Below, piece by piece: positions 55,740-64,000 of a stretch of 64,000 bases of DNA; positions within the stretch are counted from its first letter, which is position 1; every line of letters starts with the position of its first letter. Origin of the DNA: Corynebacterium minutissimum. Its GTDB lineage: Bacteria; Actinomycetota; Actinomycetes; Mycobacteriales; Mycobacteriaceae. Where the stretch lies: assembly GCF_000805675.1 (NCBI RefSeq), contig NZ_JSEF01000012.1, forward strand, positions 124,001 through 188,000. Reading direction: 5' to 3'. The position numbers were made by a program, and so were the translations under genes. The notes beneath the pieces are model-generated. The model saw only the letters and a program-made list of their open reading frames with translations. It was not told where the DNA came from and searched no databases.

Positions 55740-56589
55740 GTGGCTGGACTTAACCCGTGTGAAAAATGGGGAAAGTGTGCGACATGGCGTGTCGGTGACG
55801 TATGGTTCACGTATCGACTCACGGGTTGACTCTTGCTCCATGTGTTCATGGGCCAAGCCTTGACTCTCAACAAAGACGACGCACGGGTATGTGGGGAAGC
55901 ACGCCACGAGCGATTACGGAAGTTGAGGATCACCGCCTGGCGGATGAGCGCCGCGTTTCTTAGCGCGTAGCAGAATGAGTGGCATTGTGCAGTCGGTACC
56001 AGTGTTCGACTTTTTCATCACAAAGACACCTACCTACCGAGTGGGAGAGGCTCTTTTACGCTTCGTTTGCACTCTTTGCATAGAGTGCTGCGCATTCTCG
56101 TCCTGTCGGTTCCCGGTTAGGTGCCAGCCATGTTGCTATCCGTTGACCCTTAGATGGTGCGGACGGCAATGTATGAGCGTGGCGCCTAGCGAGGAGGAAC
56201 CTCACAGCGCGATGTTCTCCGCGTTGCGTGTGCCCCCTTCGCGATCGGGACCCCTAGGGAGCAAGCAGAACTTTGCCCCGCGAGTGCGGTCCTAGATGTG
56301 CGCCGGATGTACACCCGCGATAGGCCAGACACCTCCACGCTAGTGACAGGACCTCTCACGAGTTCACCTCTCTAGGATGAGCCCCCACTCCTTCTTTAAG
56401 CATGCTCCTCAAGCACTAGCTCCCTTGGGGCTAGACCACGCATGCAACAGAGAAGGCCCCCCGTATTCGCAACTTGAGCAATTCCTCCCTCAATCGTCGT
56501 GTCGACTAGGGAGGGGAAAGGCACCCATTACGCCTTCCCGCTTAGCTTGCCGGTCCCGGGACTCGGTAGGTGTTGAGGAGACTATTCTC
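55740..56589 (+). other. Long, structured untranslated leader of the NlpC/P60 gene
   Basis: About 850 bases with no convincing gene between the putative promoter and the hydrolase start. The last part can fold: CCTTCT 56390-56395 with AGAAGG 56451-56456, inside it GCATGC 56400-56405 with GCATGC 56440-56445, inside it CTAGC/GCTAG plus CCC/GGG (56416-56434); then CCTCCCT 56484-56490 with AGGGAGG 56508-56514. Corynebacterial nlpC genes can carry a c-di-AMP (ydaO-type) riboswitch, but I could not match its conserved sequence blocks here. Confidence 0.5.
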
Positions 56590-58488
56590 GTGGCCACCAC
56601 TTCACCATTCGGCTTCCGTCGTCTTAAAGCAGTGTGCGCTGCTATTGCGACGACCGCCGCCTTGTCTACAGTTTCATCTCTAACGCCAGCAGTAGCGGCG
56701 GAACCAGAACAGCTCGACGTTAAGGAGCTGCTTTCCTCAGACAATCCCTCCATTGCGGACCTCGCCGGGGCCATTGCCCAGATTGAGGAGCGCATCGCCG
56801 AAGCCGAAGCCACCATCGGTTCGCAGCGCGAAGCAGTGAACCGGGCGCTCGTTAACCTCAATGATGCTCGAACGAAGGCCGAGCAAGCGCGTCGTGGCAC
56901 CACCACGGCACGTCAGCAGCTCGACACTGCTGAAGATGAGGTGGCGCAGGCTCAGGCGAAGCTCGATGACATCTCGCGCTCTGCTTACCGCCGTGCCAAC
57001 ACCTCCGACGCCGTATCTCAGGCAGCGGGCAAAGACGCACGCTCCGACATGCTCGAGCGTCAGTCTTTCCTTCGCTCCCAGTCCGATAAGCAACAGGACG
57101 TTCTTACCCAGCTGGAGCAGGAGCGTACTCAAAAGGCCAACAAGGAATCTCAGCTGCGCAAGACTCAAGAACTTGCCGAGCAGCGTGAGAACCAGGCGTC
57201 CGAAGCAGAGGCGTCTGCACGTCAGTTGCTCGCTGAATCGGAGTCAACTATTGAGGATTCCGCTGCGGAACGTACCGACCTTCTATCACAGCTGTCCGAG
57301 CTTCATAAGGCCCTAAATAAAGCTAAGGGGGTTGACGATACTGAAAAGTCAAGTGTTGAGGCTGGAAACAATGTCCAGGATAACAACTTGACCGAAGAGG
57401 CTTCGCGCATCCCTGATAGTACGGAGCCTGAAGAAAAGGAACCGCTGGAGACGGAAGAGCCGGCCGCGACACCGGGCGCAGTAACCTCTGAGCCAGCGGC
57501 CGTCGAGGGCCCCTCAGCGAAGGAAGCGCGTGATCGCTCGCTGCAGGCTCAACACACTTCTCCGTCGATTTCTCCAGAAGAGATGAAGGAACTCTCTAGC
57601 GCTGCCGATACGCTCTCTTCCGATCCTAATGTGAAGGAGCTTTCCTCTAAGAGTGCGGATCGCCGCGCCAACCGCGGTGGCAGCTCTCTCGATTCTCGCT
57701 CTATCGATCCGGAAACCGTTGCCTTGGGCATTGGTGTTGTTGGCACTGTGGCATCGATGGTGGCAGCCTCTCAACCCAGCCACAGTAATAGTCTGACTGC
57801 AGAAGAGATTGACGCCTTGGCACAGGGCTCCTCAAAGCTGTTCGCTCTCCAGGGCGAGGACTCCGGGACGTCGACAAGCACTGCATCCGAAGACTCTTCC
57901 GAGACGTCAACGTCGAGGCCGACAACTACGTCTGTTGGTCTCGACGATGAGGACGAGGAAGCCGATGAGGATTCCCTCACCTCAGACCTCTCAGGCGTGT
58001 TGGAAGCCCTCGAAACGACCGACAGTGTAACCGATAAGGCAGCATCGAAGCTGGGCGATGCTTCTCGTGAAGCTCAGATCGAGACCGTCATTGAACGCGC
58101 CACCTCTCAGGTCGGCGTCCCATATGCGTGGGGTGGCGGTGACGCTAACGGCCCGACTCAGGGTATCCGCGATGGGGGCGTTGCTGACTCTCACGGCGAT
58201 TACAACAAGGTTGGTTTCGACTGCTCGGGTCTCGTCCTCTACGCCTTTGCTGGCGTGGGCATCTCTCTGCCGCACTACACGGGGTATCAGTATCAGAAGG
58301 GCGAGAAGATTTCCACCAGCGAGATTGAACGCGGTGACCTGATCTTCTATGGTCCAAGCGGCAACCAGCATGTCGCTATCTACCTGGGTGATGGCACCAT
58401 GGTCGAAGCCCCTCAGTCGGGCCAGAATGTCAGCATCACACCGGTCCGTCAGGCCGGGATGGCTCCGTATGCCGTGCGCCTGATCTAG
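56590..58488 (+). CDS. Secreted NlpC/P60 peptidoglycan hydrolase (RipA / DIP1281-like)
   Basis: A 632-residue exported cell-wall hydrolase for daughter-cell separation. Layout: signal peptide (about 1-37, AVAA end), a long coiled coil (about 45-255), an acidic Ser/Thr/Glu-rich linker (about 255-500) and a C-terminal NlpC/P60 domain (about 505-632) with catalytic Cys545 (GFDCSGLV) and His594 (GNQHVAIY). An unusual hydrophobic stretch at about 376-393 ([20 protein letters not shown]) lies in the linker. I chose the GTG at 56590, with TTGAGGAG at 56571-56578; the frame from 56377 would place 71 residues before the signal peptide. Homologue DIP1281 of C. diphtheriae affects cell separation and adhesion. 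Confidence 0.9.
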   Translation: MATTSPFGFRRLKAVCAAIATTAALSTVSSLTPAVAAEPEQLDVKELLSSDNPSIADLAGAIAQIEERIAEAEATIGSQREAVNRALVNLNDARTKAEQARRGTTTARQQLDTAEDEVAQAQAKLDDISRSAYRRANTSDAVSQAAGKDARSDMLERQSFLRSQSDKQQDVLTQLEQERTQKANKESQLRKTQELAEQRENQASEAEASARQLLAESESTIEDSAAERTDLLSQLSELHKALNKAKGVDDTEKSSVEAGNNVQDNNLTEEASRIPDSTEPEEKEPLETEEPAATPGAVTSEPAAVEGPSAKEARDRSLQAQHTSPSISPEEMKELSSAADTLSSDPNVKELSSKSADRRANRGGSSLDSRSIDPETVALGIGVVGTVASMVAASQPSHSNSLTAEEIDALAQGSSKLFALQGEDSGTSTSTASEDSSETSTSRPTTTSVGLDDEDEEADEDSLTSDLSGVLEALETTDSVTDKAASKLGDASREAQIETVIERATSQVGVPYAWGGGDANGPTQGIRDGGVADSHGDYNKVGFDCSGLVLYAFAGVGISLPHYTGYQYQKGEKISTSEIERGDLIFYGPSGNQHVAIYLGDGTMVEAPQSGQNVSITPVRQAGMAPYAVRLI

Positions 58489-58514
58489 TTAGGAGCATTG
58501 CTAAACTGGGCCGT

Positions 58515-59633
58515 ATGACTGAAGCACAGCGTACTGCCCCCGGTGCCGGTTCGAGCACTGGCCGAGCACCCTCCACTTTTGACGCCCTCCTCGTTCTTTC
58601 TTTCGGTGGCCCGGAAGGAAACGAGGAGGTCGTTCCGTTTTTGGAGAACGTCACCCGCGGCCGCGGCATCCCACGCGAACGCTTAGAAGAAGTTGGCGAA
58701 CACTATTTCCATTTTGATGGGGTAAGCCCCCTCAATGCTTTGAACCGCGAGATCATTGAGAATCTCGAAACAGCGCTGAAAGACCGCGGACATAATCTAC
58801 CGGTTTACTTCGGAAACCGTAACTGGCACCCGTTCGGAACCGAGGCAGTAGAGCAGATGGCTGCTGATGGTGTGCGCAATGTCGCGGTATTCGCCACGTC
58901 AGCGTGGGGCGGCTACAGTGCGTGCCGTCAGTACGACGAGGACATCATCAAGCTGCGCGCCTACGCCGAGGAAAAGGGACTGCCGGAGATTACCTTCACT
59001 AAGCTGCGCCAGTTCTTTGACCACCCGAAGTTTGTTGAGGAGATGGCAGAAGCGATTCGGGAGGCGTATGCACACGTGCCGGAAGACAAACTTCCAAAGA
59101 CCCGCATGCTTTTCACGGCCCACTCAGTTCCCTCGGCACACGATGCCGTCGGTGGTGCGGAAGGCGACAAGCATATTTACTCCCGCCAGGTCGCTGAGGC
59201 TTCTCGTCTCGTCGCTGAGGCGGCTGGAGTGGGCGACTATGACCTCGTGTGGCAATCCCGCTCCGGTAACCCAGCTACTCCGTGGCTGGAGCCGGACATT
59301 GTTGACCACACCACGGAAATTCACACTAACGATGGCGTTGAGGCCGTTGTTGTATGCCCAATCGGCTTCATTTCGGATCACATGGAAGTTATCTGGGACC
59401 TCGATTCTGAGCTGAAACAAGCAGCTGATGAGATGGGTGTGAGCGTGTATCGCACACGGACGGCCGGCCCATCACAGCGTTTCGCCTCCTTGGTCATCGA
59501 TCTCATAGATGAACTGGAGCAAGGAGCTGAACCAGCATCCTTAGGAAACGTCACGGCCCAAGGCTGCACCGTTAACGGTGCTCCCTGCGCCGAGGGCTGC
59601 TGCGATATCTGGTCGCTGAAGAAGTCGCACTAA
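58515..59633 (+). CDS. hemH: Ferrochelatase (coproporphyrin III type)
   Basis: A 372-residue enzyme inserting iron into the porphyrin ring. [12 protein letters not shown] starts the domain, FTAHSVP holds the catalytic histidine and [19 protein letters not shown] the second site. The C-terminal cysteines 351, 358, 362 and 363 ([14 protein letters not shown]) match the [2Fe-2S] ligands of actinobacterial ferrochelatases. Actinobacteria use the coproporphyrin-dependent route, so CpfC is the modern name. TAAACT at 58502-58507 lies seven bases before the ATG, suggesting a leaderless mRNA. Confidence 0.95.
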   Translation: MTEAQRTAPGAGSSTGRAPSTFDALLVLSFGGPEGNEEVVPFLENVTRGRGIPRERLEEVGEHYFHFDGVSPLNALNREIIENLETALKDRGHNLPVYFGNRNWHPFGTEAVEQMAADGVRNVAVFATSAWGGYSACRQYDEDIIKLRAYAEEKGLPEITFTKLRQFFDHPKFVEEMAEAIREAYAHVPEDKLPKTRMLFTAHSVPSAHDAVGGAEGDKHIYSRQVAEASRLVAEAAGVGDYDLVWQSRSGNPATPWLEPDIVDHTTEIHTNDGVEAVVVCPIGFISDHMEVIWDLDSELKQAADEMGVSVYRTRTAGPSQRFASLVIDLIDELEQGAEPASLGNVTAQGCTVNGAPCAEGCCDIWSLKKSH

Positions 59634-60397
59634 CGGGCAAAGTCGCTGAGTGCGTAGGCTACTCCGGCTATACGCGCTTGGCGGATGTGTCGCCACAGCC
59701 GGAGTAATTGCGGATCGAGACTGTGGTCTTGGATTCGGTCCGTCACCGTTTCAATGATGGCGGCGACGCGGTCGGCGCGCGCGAAAAGCTTTGCGGCGCG
59801 GGCCGGAACAGAAGACGGCAAACCTGGGGTGTCGTAAAAGTCACTGAGGGTTCCCACCGTGAGTCGCGGGTTAGGGAGAACATCATTCCTATACCCGGTG
59901 GCCTCAATAAGCGCCGCCGATTCAGTGGTGGCTTGACTCAAGAGTGCATCGGCATCGCCTGGACTTAGCCACGCAGGCGCGGGCAGTGGGTCTGTCTCCT
60001 CGATGAGAGTCCAGATAGTTGCGCCGTCGGCATAACTGGGAATCAGAATCAGATGTCTATCGCGATCATTGGTGCGCACCACAATGGCGCCCGCAGGATT
60101 TTCGGCGGCTGCACGAGCAGACTCCGAGCCAGCAGGCAACGCCGGTGCTTCGCCAGGACCTGACAAGATGAGGCGCACAAGCGGTTCGCGCTCACCGCGG
60201 GCAATGATGTCCCCCGTTTCGCGGCGAAGGTGAGCGAGAAGGGTGACAAAAGGACTTCCCTCGGGCCCAAGCTGTTCACCGCCCAACTCCGTGATGGCAT
60301 CAAGGAAGTCATCGGTGGATTCGTGACCCCACAACCATGCCCCGAGCCACACGGCGACGTTTTGAACAGGGGACCAAACCTCGGCGCGCATATCCAT
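59630..60397 (-). CDS. Conserved corynebacterial protein of unknown function
   Basis: A 255-residue cytosolic protein with an acidic, mixed alpha/beta look, no membrane segment and no motif that I recognise. It is found beside hemH and DUF3097 in related genomes, as far as I can judge from C. glutamicum gene order. Its stop overlaps the hemH stop by four bases on the opposite strand. TACACT (60411-60406) lies eight bases before the ATG. A second start two codons inside (60391) is possible. Confidence 0.78.
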   Translation of the reverse strand: MDMRAEVWSPVQNVAVWLGAWLWGHESTDDFLDAITELGGEQLGPEGSPFVTLLAHLRRETGDIIARGEREPLVRLILSGPGEAPALPAGSESARAAAENPAGAIVVRTNDRDRHLILIPSYADGATIWTLIEETDPLPAPAWLSPGDADALLSQATTESAALIEATGYRNDVLPNPRLTVGTLSDFYDTPGLPSSVPARAAKLFARADRVAAIIETVTDRIQDHSLDPQLLRLWRHIRQARIAGVAYALSDFAR

Positions 60398-60405
60398 GGC
60401 TGGCC

Positions 60406-60422
60406 AGTGTAGACGATAGGGT
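60406..60422. promoter_or_regulatory. Overlapping divergent promoters
   Basis: In the 33-base gap between two divergent genes, TACACT (minus, 60411-60406) and TAGGGT (plus, 60417-60422) each lie eight bases before a start codon, separated by five bases. Both transcripts would be leaderless, and polymerase could occupy only one at a time. Confidence 0.6.
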
Positions 60423-60430
60423 TAACCGCT

Positions 60431-61279
60431 ATGAACATCAATCCCCGAGACCCATATGGTGGCGATATTTTCGCCGGACACGCACGCGCACAAAAACCGC
60501 AGTACTCCGAGGTTCCCGCAGAACCCGGCATGGTGGTGGAAGTCCGGGGAGATGACTTTGTGGGTGCTGTGATGGGCGTCGACAAGACTGCATGGGGTCC
60601 AGTGGTCCGGCTCGAAGATCGCCACGGAGCGGAACGCGTCTTCAACCTAGTCAAAGGTGGTTTTCTTCTGGAGGGCCAACCTGTCACTCTGACTCGCTAC
60701 GTAGAAAAGCAGGCGCCGCGCAAATCCAATTCAGGCTCGCGCCGCGTCGAGAATGTTGAGGCTAAAGTTGCTGCACCTTCCCGCATCTGGGTGGAAGGTA
60801 TCCATGACGCCGCGATTGTGGAAAAGGTCTGGGGCCATGACTTGCGTGTGGAAGGTGTCGTCGTGGAATACCTTGAAGGCCTCGATAACTTAGAGGAGCG
60901 CTTGGCTGAGTTCCAGCCGGGCCCGGGGCGTCGGGTTGGCGTGTTGGCAGACCATCTGGTGAAAGGCTCCAAGGAAACGCGTCTCACACAGACGGTGGGC
61001 GAGCACGTGTTGGTCACGGGGCACCCCTTCATCGACATTTGGGCCGCCGTAAAACCCGCGCGCCTCGGTTTTCGCGCCTGGCCAGAGGTTCCTTACGGTG
61101 AAGACTGGAAGACGGGCACCTGTGCTCGTCTTGGATGGTCCGACCCCAAGGAAGGATGGAGCCGTGTGTACAACGCGGTCAATTCCTTCCGCGACCTCGA
61201 TTCAACCCTCATCGGAGCGGTGGAACGCCTCGTGGATTTCGTCACCACGCCGGAGCTGACGAAGGAAGATTTACTGTAA
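60431..61279 (+). CDS. DUF3097 family protein
   Basis: A 282-residue actinobacterial protein of unknown function. The N-terminal part (1-90) is small-beta-barrel-like, and the middle (about 118-200) resembles a Toprim-like fold: IWVEGIHDAAIVEKVWG, VVEYLEGLDNLEERL and GVLADHLVKGSKET. The glutamate and aspartates in these segments would be the metal site of a Toprim domain, so a nucleic-acid-related role is possible. The ATG at 60431 has no ribosome site but a -10-like box. Confidence 0.85.
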   Translation: MNINPRDPYGGDIFAGHARAQKPQYSEVPAEPGMVVEVRGDDFVGAVMGVDKTAWGPVVRLEDRHGAERVFNLVKGGFLLEGQPVTLTRYVEKQAPRKSNSGSRRVENVEAKVAAPSRIWVEGIHDAAIVEKVWGHDLRVEGVVVEYLEGLDNLEERLAEFQPGPGRRVGVLADHLVKGSKETRLTQTVGEHVLVTGHPFIDIWAAVKPARLGFRAWPEVPYGEDWKTGTCARLGWSDPKEGWSRVYNAVNSFRDLDSTLIGAVERLVDFVTTPELTKEDLL

Positions 61280-61294
61280 AGAAGAGGACGGGCC

Positions 61295-61870
61295 CTAGCT
61301 CGTCGAGTTAGCGCGCTCGATGAGATTGACCGCTAATTGCCATCCGGCAGTCTCTGCCGCCCAGCCAGCAGCTTGGAGGCGCTGCGACATGGCCTGCTTG
61401 GAAATGCCGAGCTCTTCAGCCGCCTCGTTTTGGTTAAGCCCACCACGCACAAGTGACGTAGCTTCGCGGCCTTCCATCGTGCGCTTGTTGAGGACGAACC
61501 CAAGTAGCGCGAAGGTGGCGGCAATGTCACTGGCTTCCGCCGCACGACCACGGCGATCGACCTTCGCGTAGACGTGGCCCGCACGGGCCGAACCTTTGAC
61601 GGCCGCTGTAGCAACGGCGCGAGTTTCTTTGTCGCTAGCATCGTCGCCGGGAATAACACCGATGCCAATAGCCCAGTCACCATCAGCCAGCAAGGCCATC
61701 ACCACGTCACAGACTGAGGAGGCCGAGTAGGCCACCGCACAGATGTCTTCCACCCCCAGTACTTCAAACTCTCCGATGCCCTCCAAAGTAGATAGGGCAG
61801 CGGCGGAACGCTGCACCAGTTCGGCTCGGCGCACTGAACGGCCGCGGTAACGAGCATGGACTGCTAGCAC
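61295..61870 (-). CDS. HTH-containing protein of unknown function
   Basis: A 191-residue protein. The C-terminal third (about residues 140-180) has a helix-turn-helix of sigma-factor region 4 type (LNQNEAAEELGISKQAMSQRL); the N-terminal part is alpha/beta and resembles SatD-type proteins in layout, which is only an impression. GTG start at 61870 with AAGGAG nine bases before it. It is convergent with the DUF3097 gene and may regulate DNA-level functions; target unknown. Confidence 0.75.
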   Translation of the reverse strand: MLAVHARYRGRSVRRAELVQRSAAALSTLEGIGEFEVLGVEDICAVAYSASSVCDVVMALLADGDWAIGIGVIPGDDASDKETRAVATAAVKGSARAGHVYAKVDRRGRAAEASDIAATFALLGFVLNKRTMEGREATSLVRGGLNQNEAAEELGISKQAMSQRLQAAGWAAETAGWQLAVNLIERANSTS

Positions 61871-61907
61871 TGTGGGAGACTCCTTCCGGCAAGAAACAAG
61901 CCTCAGT

Positions 61908-62648
61908 CTACTCCTTGTACTTGACCTGAGTGTTCATGGTGGGTCCTGCGGGAAGGCGCGTGTCGAGCACCAGGCCAGCCACGCCGAGCGCAGCAGCTAC
62001 AAGAAGCGCCACAATAGTGAGGGGATCAGCATGCCCAGCAAGGGCATCACCAAAGAACACGCCAATAGCCGTTGTGGGGATCGAGCCGATAAGAGTCGCC
62101 AGAGCAAAATGCGCGATGGGAATAGGGGTAAGCGCCGCAACATAATTTACTAAGCAAAAGGGAACTCCTGCGACGAGGCGAAGCGAGGCAATGGCCAACC
62201 AGCCACGCCGTTCCAAGCGGGTATTGATCGTGAAAACCGCTGGATGGCTCAAGTGAGGGCGAATCCACTCACCTAGAAGACTGCGAACAACGATAAGTGA
62301 CAGCGTCGCGGACATCGTGAGGGCTACAAGCGACACTCCAAGCCCCAGCCACGGACCAAAGAGAAGGCCAGCGGCAACTGTCCACACGGTGCGCGGGATG
62401 GGGAATTGCGTGAAGAGGACGTAGGCGGCAGTAAAGGCAACGACAAACCACGGGCCGAGGTGTTCCGACCACTGGCGTAGGGCGGCGATATCGGGGACGT
62501 CGACAAGCACGGCCGCTGCAATGAGTGTCACGCAGCCGACACTTACGAGAATCCAACGCCGCCATGACCAAGCACGCACGCTGTTCCACGCGGCACATCC
62601 AAGCGATCTTAGGAAGTCTCCTGCGTTGTGAATCCACCGTGAGCCCAT
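61908..62648 (-). CDS. TVP38/TMEM64 family membrane protein (VTT domain)
   Basis: A 246-residue membrane protein with about six hydrophobic segments. TQFPIPRTVWTVAAGLLFGP and SLRLVAGVPFCLVNYVAAL carry the arginine-proline pattern of the family; VTT-domain proteins in eukaryotes scramble lipids, and bacterial relatives transport undecaprenyl phosphate or other lipids. I chose the ATG at 62648 (TAGGCT eight bases before it); 62687 is also possible. The frame is open to 63032 but that part is only the shadow of the DedA gene on the other strand. Confidence 0.85.
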   Translation of the reverse strand: MGSRWIHNAGDFLRSLGCAAWNSVRAWSWRRWILVSVGCVTLIAAAVLVDVPDIAALRQWSEHLGPWFVVAFTAAYVLFTQFPIPRTVWTVAAGLLFGPWLGLGVSLVALTMSATLSLIVVRSLLGEWIRPHLSHPAVFTINTRLERRGWLAIASLRLVAGVPFCLVNYVAALTPIPIAHFALATLIGSIPTTAIGVFFGDALAGHADPLTIVALLVAAALGVAGLVLDTRLPAGPTMNTQVKYKE

Positions 62649-62712
62649 GAGCAATAAGCCTAGCGCTGCTCGTCCCGTGGCCCACATCTGAGCTGGTAGC
62701 TGGCAGCTTCCT

Positions 62713-63300
62713 GTGGTGTTGGAAACAAGTTGCTGGGGTAGCCACTTTCGATTCTTCTTCCCATTCTTGCCCGGCGACTCTCTCCTTGTCATGGCCGCGA
62801 CCCTGCGCCAAGAGTTGCAGGTGTCAATCTGGGTCCTTCTCATTGCCGGAATGGCCGCCGCAATTGTTGGTGACCAGGTGGGCTTTTGGATTGGGCATCG
62901 CTTCGGGCGTGGCCTCTTTAAAAAGGACGCGAAGGTTCTCAATCTGGAATACCTGCGCTCAGCCGAGGATTTCTTCCGCAAGCACGGCCCCCTCGCGCTC
63001 GTCTTGGGCCGTTTCGTGCCCATCGTGCGCACCTACATCCCAGTTGCCGCTGGCACAGCAAACATGCCCTACAAGAACTTTGTCGGTTGGAATGTCGGCG
63101 GGGCAATGACCTGGGTGGTATCCATGAACCTGATTGGCGTCTTCCTCGGCAGCATCCCAGGCATCGCTGATTCCATCGACAAAATCATGATTCTCATCGT
63201 GGTGATATCCGTAGCGCCGATTGTTATCAAGGGCTTACATAGCTACATCACTGGCAAGAAAAAGGCCACAGAAATAGAACAGACAACCCCGCGGGCTTAA
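62713..63300 (+). CDS. DedA family membrane protein, possibly truncated at the N terminus
   Basis: A 195-residue VTT-domain membrane protein. FPFLPGDSLLV, GRFVPIVRTYIPVAAG and NVGGAMTW are clear DedA signatures. In most DedA proteins 30 or more residues with a hydrophobic helix come before the PGDS motif; here only about 20 residues precede it and they are polar (VVLETSCWGSHFRFF), with an in-frame stop at 62689. Either the start is a GTG near 62713 and the protein is short, or the 5' end has been lost or frameshifted. It is divergent from TVP38, a distant relative. Confidence 0.75.
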   Translation: MVLETSCWGSHFRFFFPFLPGDSLLVMAATLRQELQVSIWVLLIAGMAAAIVGDQVGFWIGHRFGRGLFKKDAKVLNLEYLRSAEDFFRKHGPLALVLGRFVPIVRTYIPVAAGTANMPYKNFVGWNVGGAMTWVVSMNLIGVFLGSIPGIADSIDKIMILIVVISVAPIVIKGLHSYITGKKKATEIEQTTPRA

Positions 63301-63328
63301 ACCCTACGCCCACGACAAGGCGCGGCCG

Positions 63329-63598
63329 TTAGAGTTCAACGTAGCGCGCATACTCACCACGCAGGCGAGCGTGAGTGACGTAGATGGGCTCATTATCCAC
63401 TGCCGTCTTAAATTCCTCCGTAAGCCCTGCCATTACGGCGTCACGGGCGTCTGCGTGCGTGGCGTGGAAGCTCATGACCTCACCGTCCACTACGGTCTCA
63501 CCGCGACGCTTGACGACGACATACTCAGAGCCCTCGGGAGCGTCGATAACCTTGCGCTGGGCGGTGAACGGGTCAAGGTACGTAAAGGTCGCCGTCAT
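63329..63598 (-). CDS. Small conserved protein of unknown function
   Basis: An 89-residue soluble protein with a beta-strand-rich N terminus and a central helix (HATHADARDAVMAGLTEEF). No recognised domain. The ATG at 63598 has AAGGAG seven bases before it, which makes it a real gene with good confidence. It is convergent with dedA, 28 bases away, with no clear terminator between. Confidence 0.75.
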   Translation of the reverse strand: MTATFTYLDPFTAQRKVIDAPEGSEYVVVKRRGETVVDGEVMSFHATHADARDAVMAGLTEEFKTAVDNEPIYVTHARLRGEYARYVEL

Positions 63599-63923
63599 AT
63601 AGAACTCCTTGATGGGCGCGTGGAAAGGGGATAAGAGCGCACGTGGCTCATGTCACGGCCCCCACTGTACCTGCAAACAGAAACCCCGCGCCCTACTAAA
63701 TCTCTTATGGCTCAGTGAGGCACGGGCCATAATTTGTGCCCGAGGGGGTTTCTGGATCGGAGCCATCGATCCTCTGCGGCTTTCCACACCGAAGAGACGG
63801 CTGCTAAAAATATGCCCTTGTGAGGCCCAGCTCTGCTGCTTCTAGCGCTTTCAGAAGAAGTTCTAGGAATGTCGATTTTCGGGCTCCAGCCGACAGCCCT
63901 AGGGCTCGCACACCTGTCACTGT
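63599..63923. other. Region without a convincing gene
   Basis: About 325 bases before the window end with no frame that has a ribosome site or family features. A frame at 63609-63845 (plus) has a cysteine- and tryptophan-rich composition unlike the neighbouring genes and is not supported. Confidence 0.5.
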
Positions 63924-63982
63924 CATTCACGGTAGATAAGAGCGAAAAATTTCAAATTTCTGGCCCTTATCTACCGTGAATG
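63924..63982. repeat. 17-bp perfect inverted repeat with AT-rich loop
   Basis: Positions 63924-63940 (CATTCACGGTAGATAAG) are the exact reverse complement of 63966-63982, separated by 25 bases that are AT-rich and contain a further GC/GC pairing. It may be a terminator, a palindromic repeat element or the end of a mobile element whose rest lies outside the window. Confidence 0.8.
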
Positions 63983-64000
63983 TGGCCTTTAGCCTAAGTG

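Noticed and set aside
55975..56295. 106-residue cysteine-rich frame
   Set aside because: Composition looks random, no start signal, and it falls in the probable leader RNA.
56200..56589. c-di-AMP (ydaO-type) riboswitch in the hydrolase leader
   Set aside because: The conserved blocks of the motif as I know them could not be matched by eye; only hairpins are certain. Left as a question rather than a call.
62649..63032. N-terminal extension of TVP38 to 63032
   Set aside because: The extension is arginine-rich, lies antisense to the DedA domain and lacks family features.
63609..63845. 78-residue frame near the window end
   Set aside because: No ribosome site; rich in tryptophan and cysteine; no similarity.

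Overview
The window is a 64 kb chromosomal segment of an actinobacterium, almost certainly a Corynebacterium. The gene order follows the C. glutamicum block running from priA/def/fmt through rib, uvrC, whiA, gap-pgk-tpi, the tkt-tal-zwf-opcA-pgl cluster, ctaA/ctaB, mptB, suf, acnR/acn to ripA and hemH. It also matches the mycobacterial order sufR, suf genes, Rv1473-type ABC-F, TetR, acn, Rv1476, ripA. MptB, OpcA, AcnR and WhiA point to the mycolate-type actinobacteria. The species cannot be fixed from the sequence alone. No rRNA, tRNA, CRISPR array, insertion sequence or prophage was seen.

Layout. 1-9 kb: end of priA, def, fmt, rsmB, rpe and the riboflavin genes ribD-ribE-ribBA-ribH, all on the plus strand. 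8.5-14.2 kb: a PH-domain membrane protein, uvrC, rapZ, yvcK and whiA. 14.6-18.3 kb: gap, pgk, tpiA and secG; ppc, which lies between tpi and secG in C. glutamicum, is absent here. 18.4-25.2 kb (minus): the pentose-phosphate genes tkt-tal-zwf-opcA-pgl. 25.4-32 kb: heme A synthesis (ctaB, ctaA), qor, an ABC exporter and mptB. 32.2-38.5 kb: sufR-sufB-sufD-sufC-sufS-sufU-sufT for iron-sulfur assembly. 38.7-50.4 kb is mostly accessory: a fructose-type PTS permease, an ABC-F protein in its syntenic place, then a block containing an unknown 245-residue protein, a MerR regulator with a small membrane protein, a UPF0210/ACT pair, an NAD(P)-binding protein and a tandem array of four paralogous two-helix membrane proteins. 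50.5-59.6 kb returns to the conserved order: acnR, acn, an Rv1476-type protein, a secreted NlpC/P60 hydrolase with a long leader, and hemH. 59.6-64 kb: DUF3097, an HTH protein, TVP38 and DedA membrane proteins and small unknowns.

How it fits together. The segment concentrates central carbon metabolism (glycolysis, pentose phosphate, aconitase), cofactor supply (riboflavin, heme A, heme, Fe-S clusters) and envelope functions (MptB, SecG, the RipA-like hydrolase). Fe-S assembly, aconitase and an Fe-S-type ferrochelatase lie within 27 kb of one another.

The most notable points beyond the genes are: the four-paralogue array, each member with its own leaderless-type promoter; a MerR-type self-regulated promoter with a 21-bp palindrome in a 19-bp spacer; a three-way-junction RNA fold between gap and pgk; an AcnR-type operator before acn; a palindrome in the sufR promoter; a long structured leader before the NlpC/P60 gene; and about sixteen genes with a TANNNT box 6-8 bases before the start codon.
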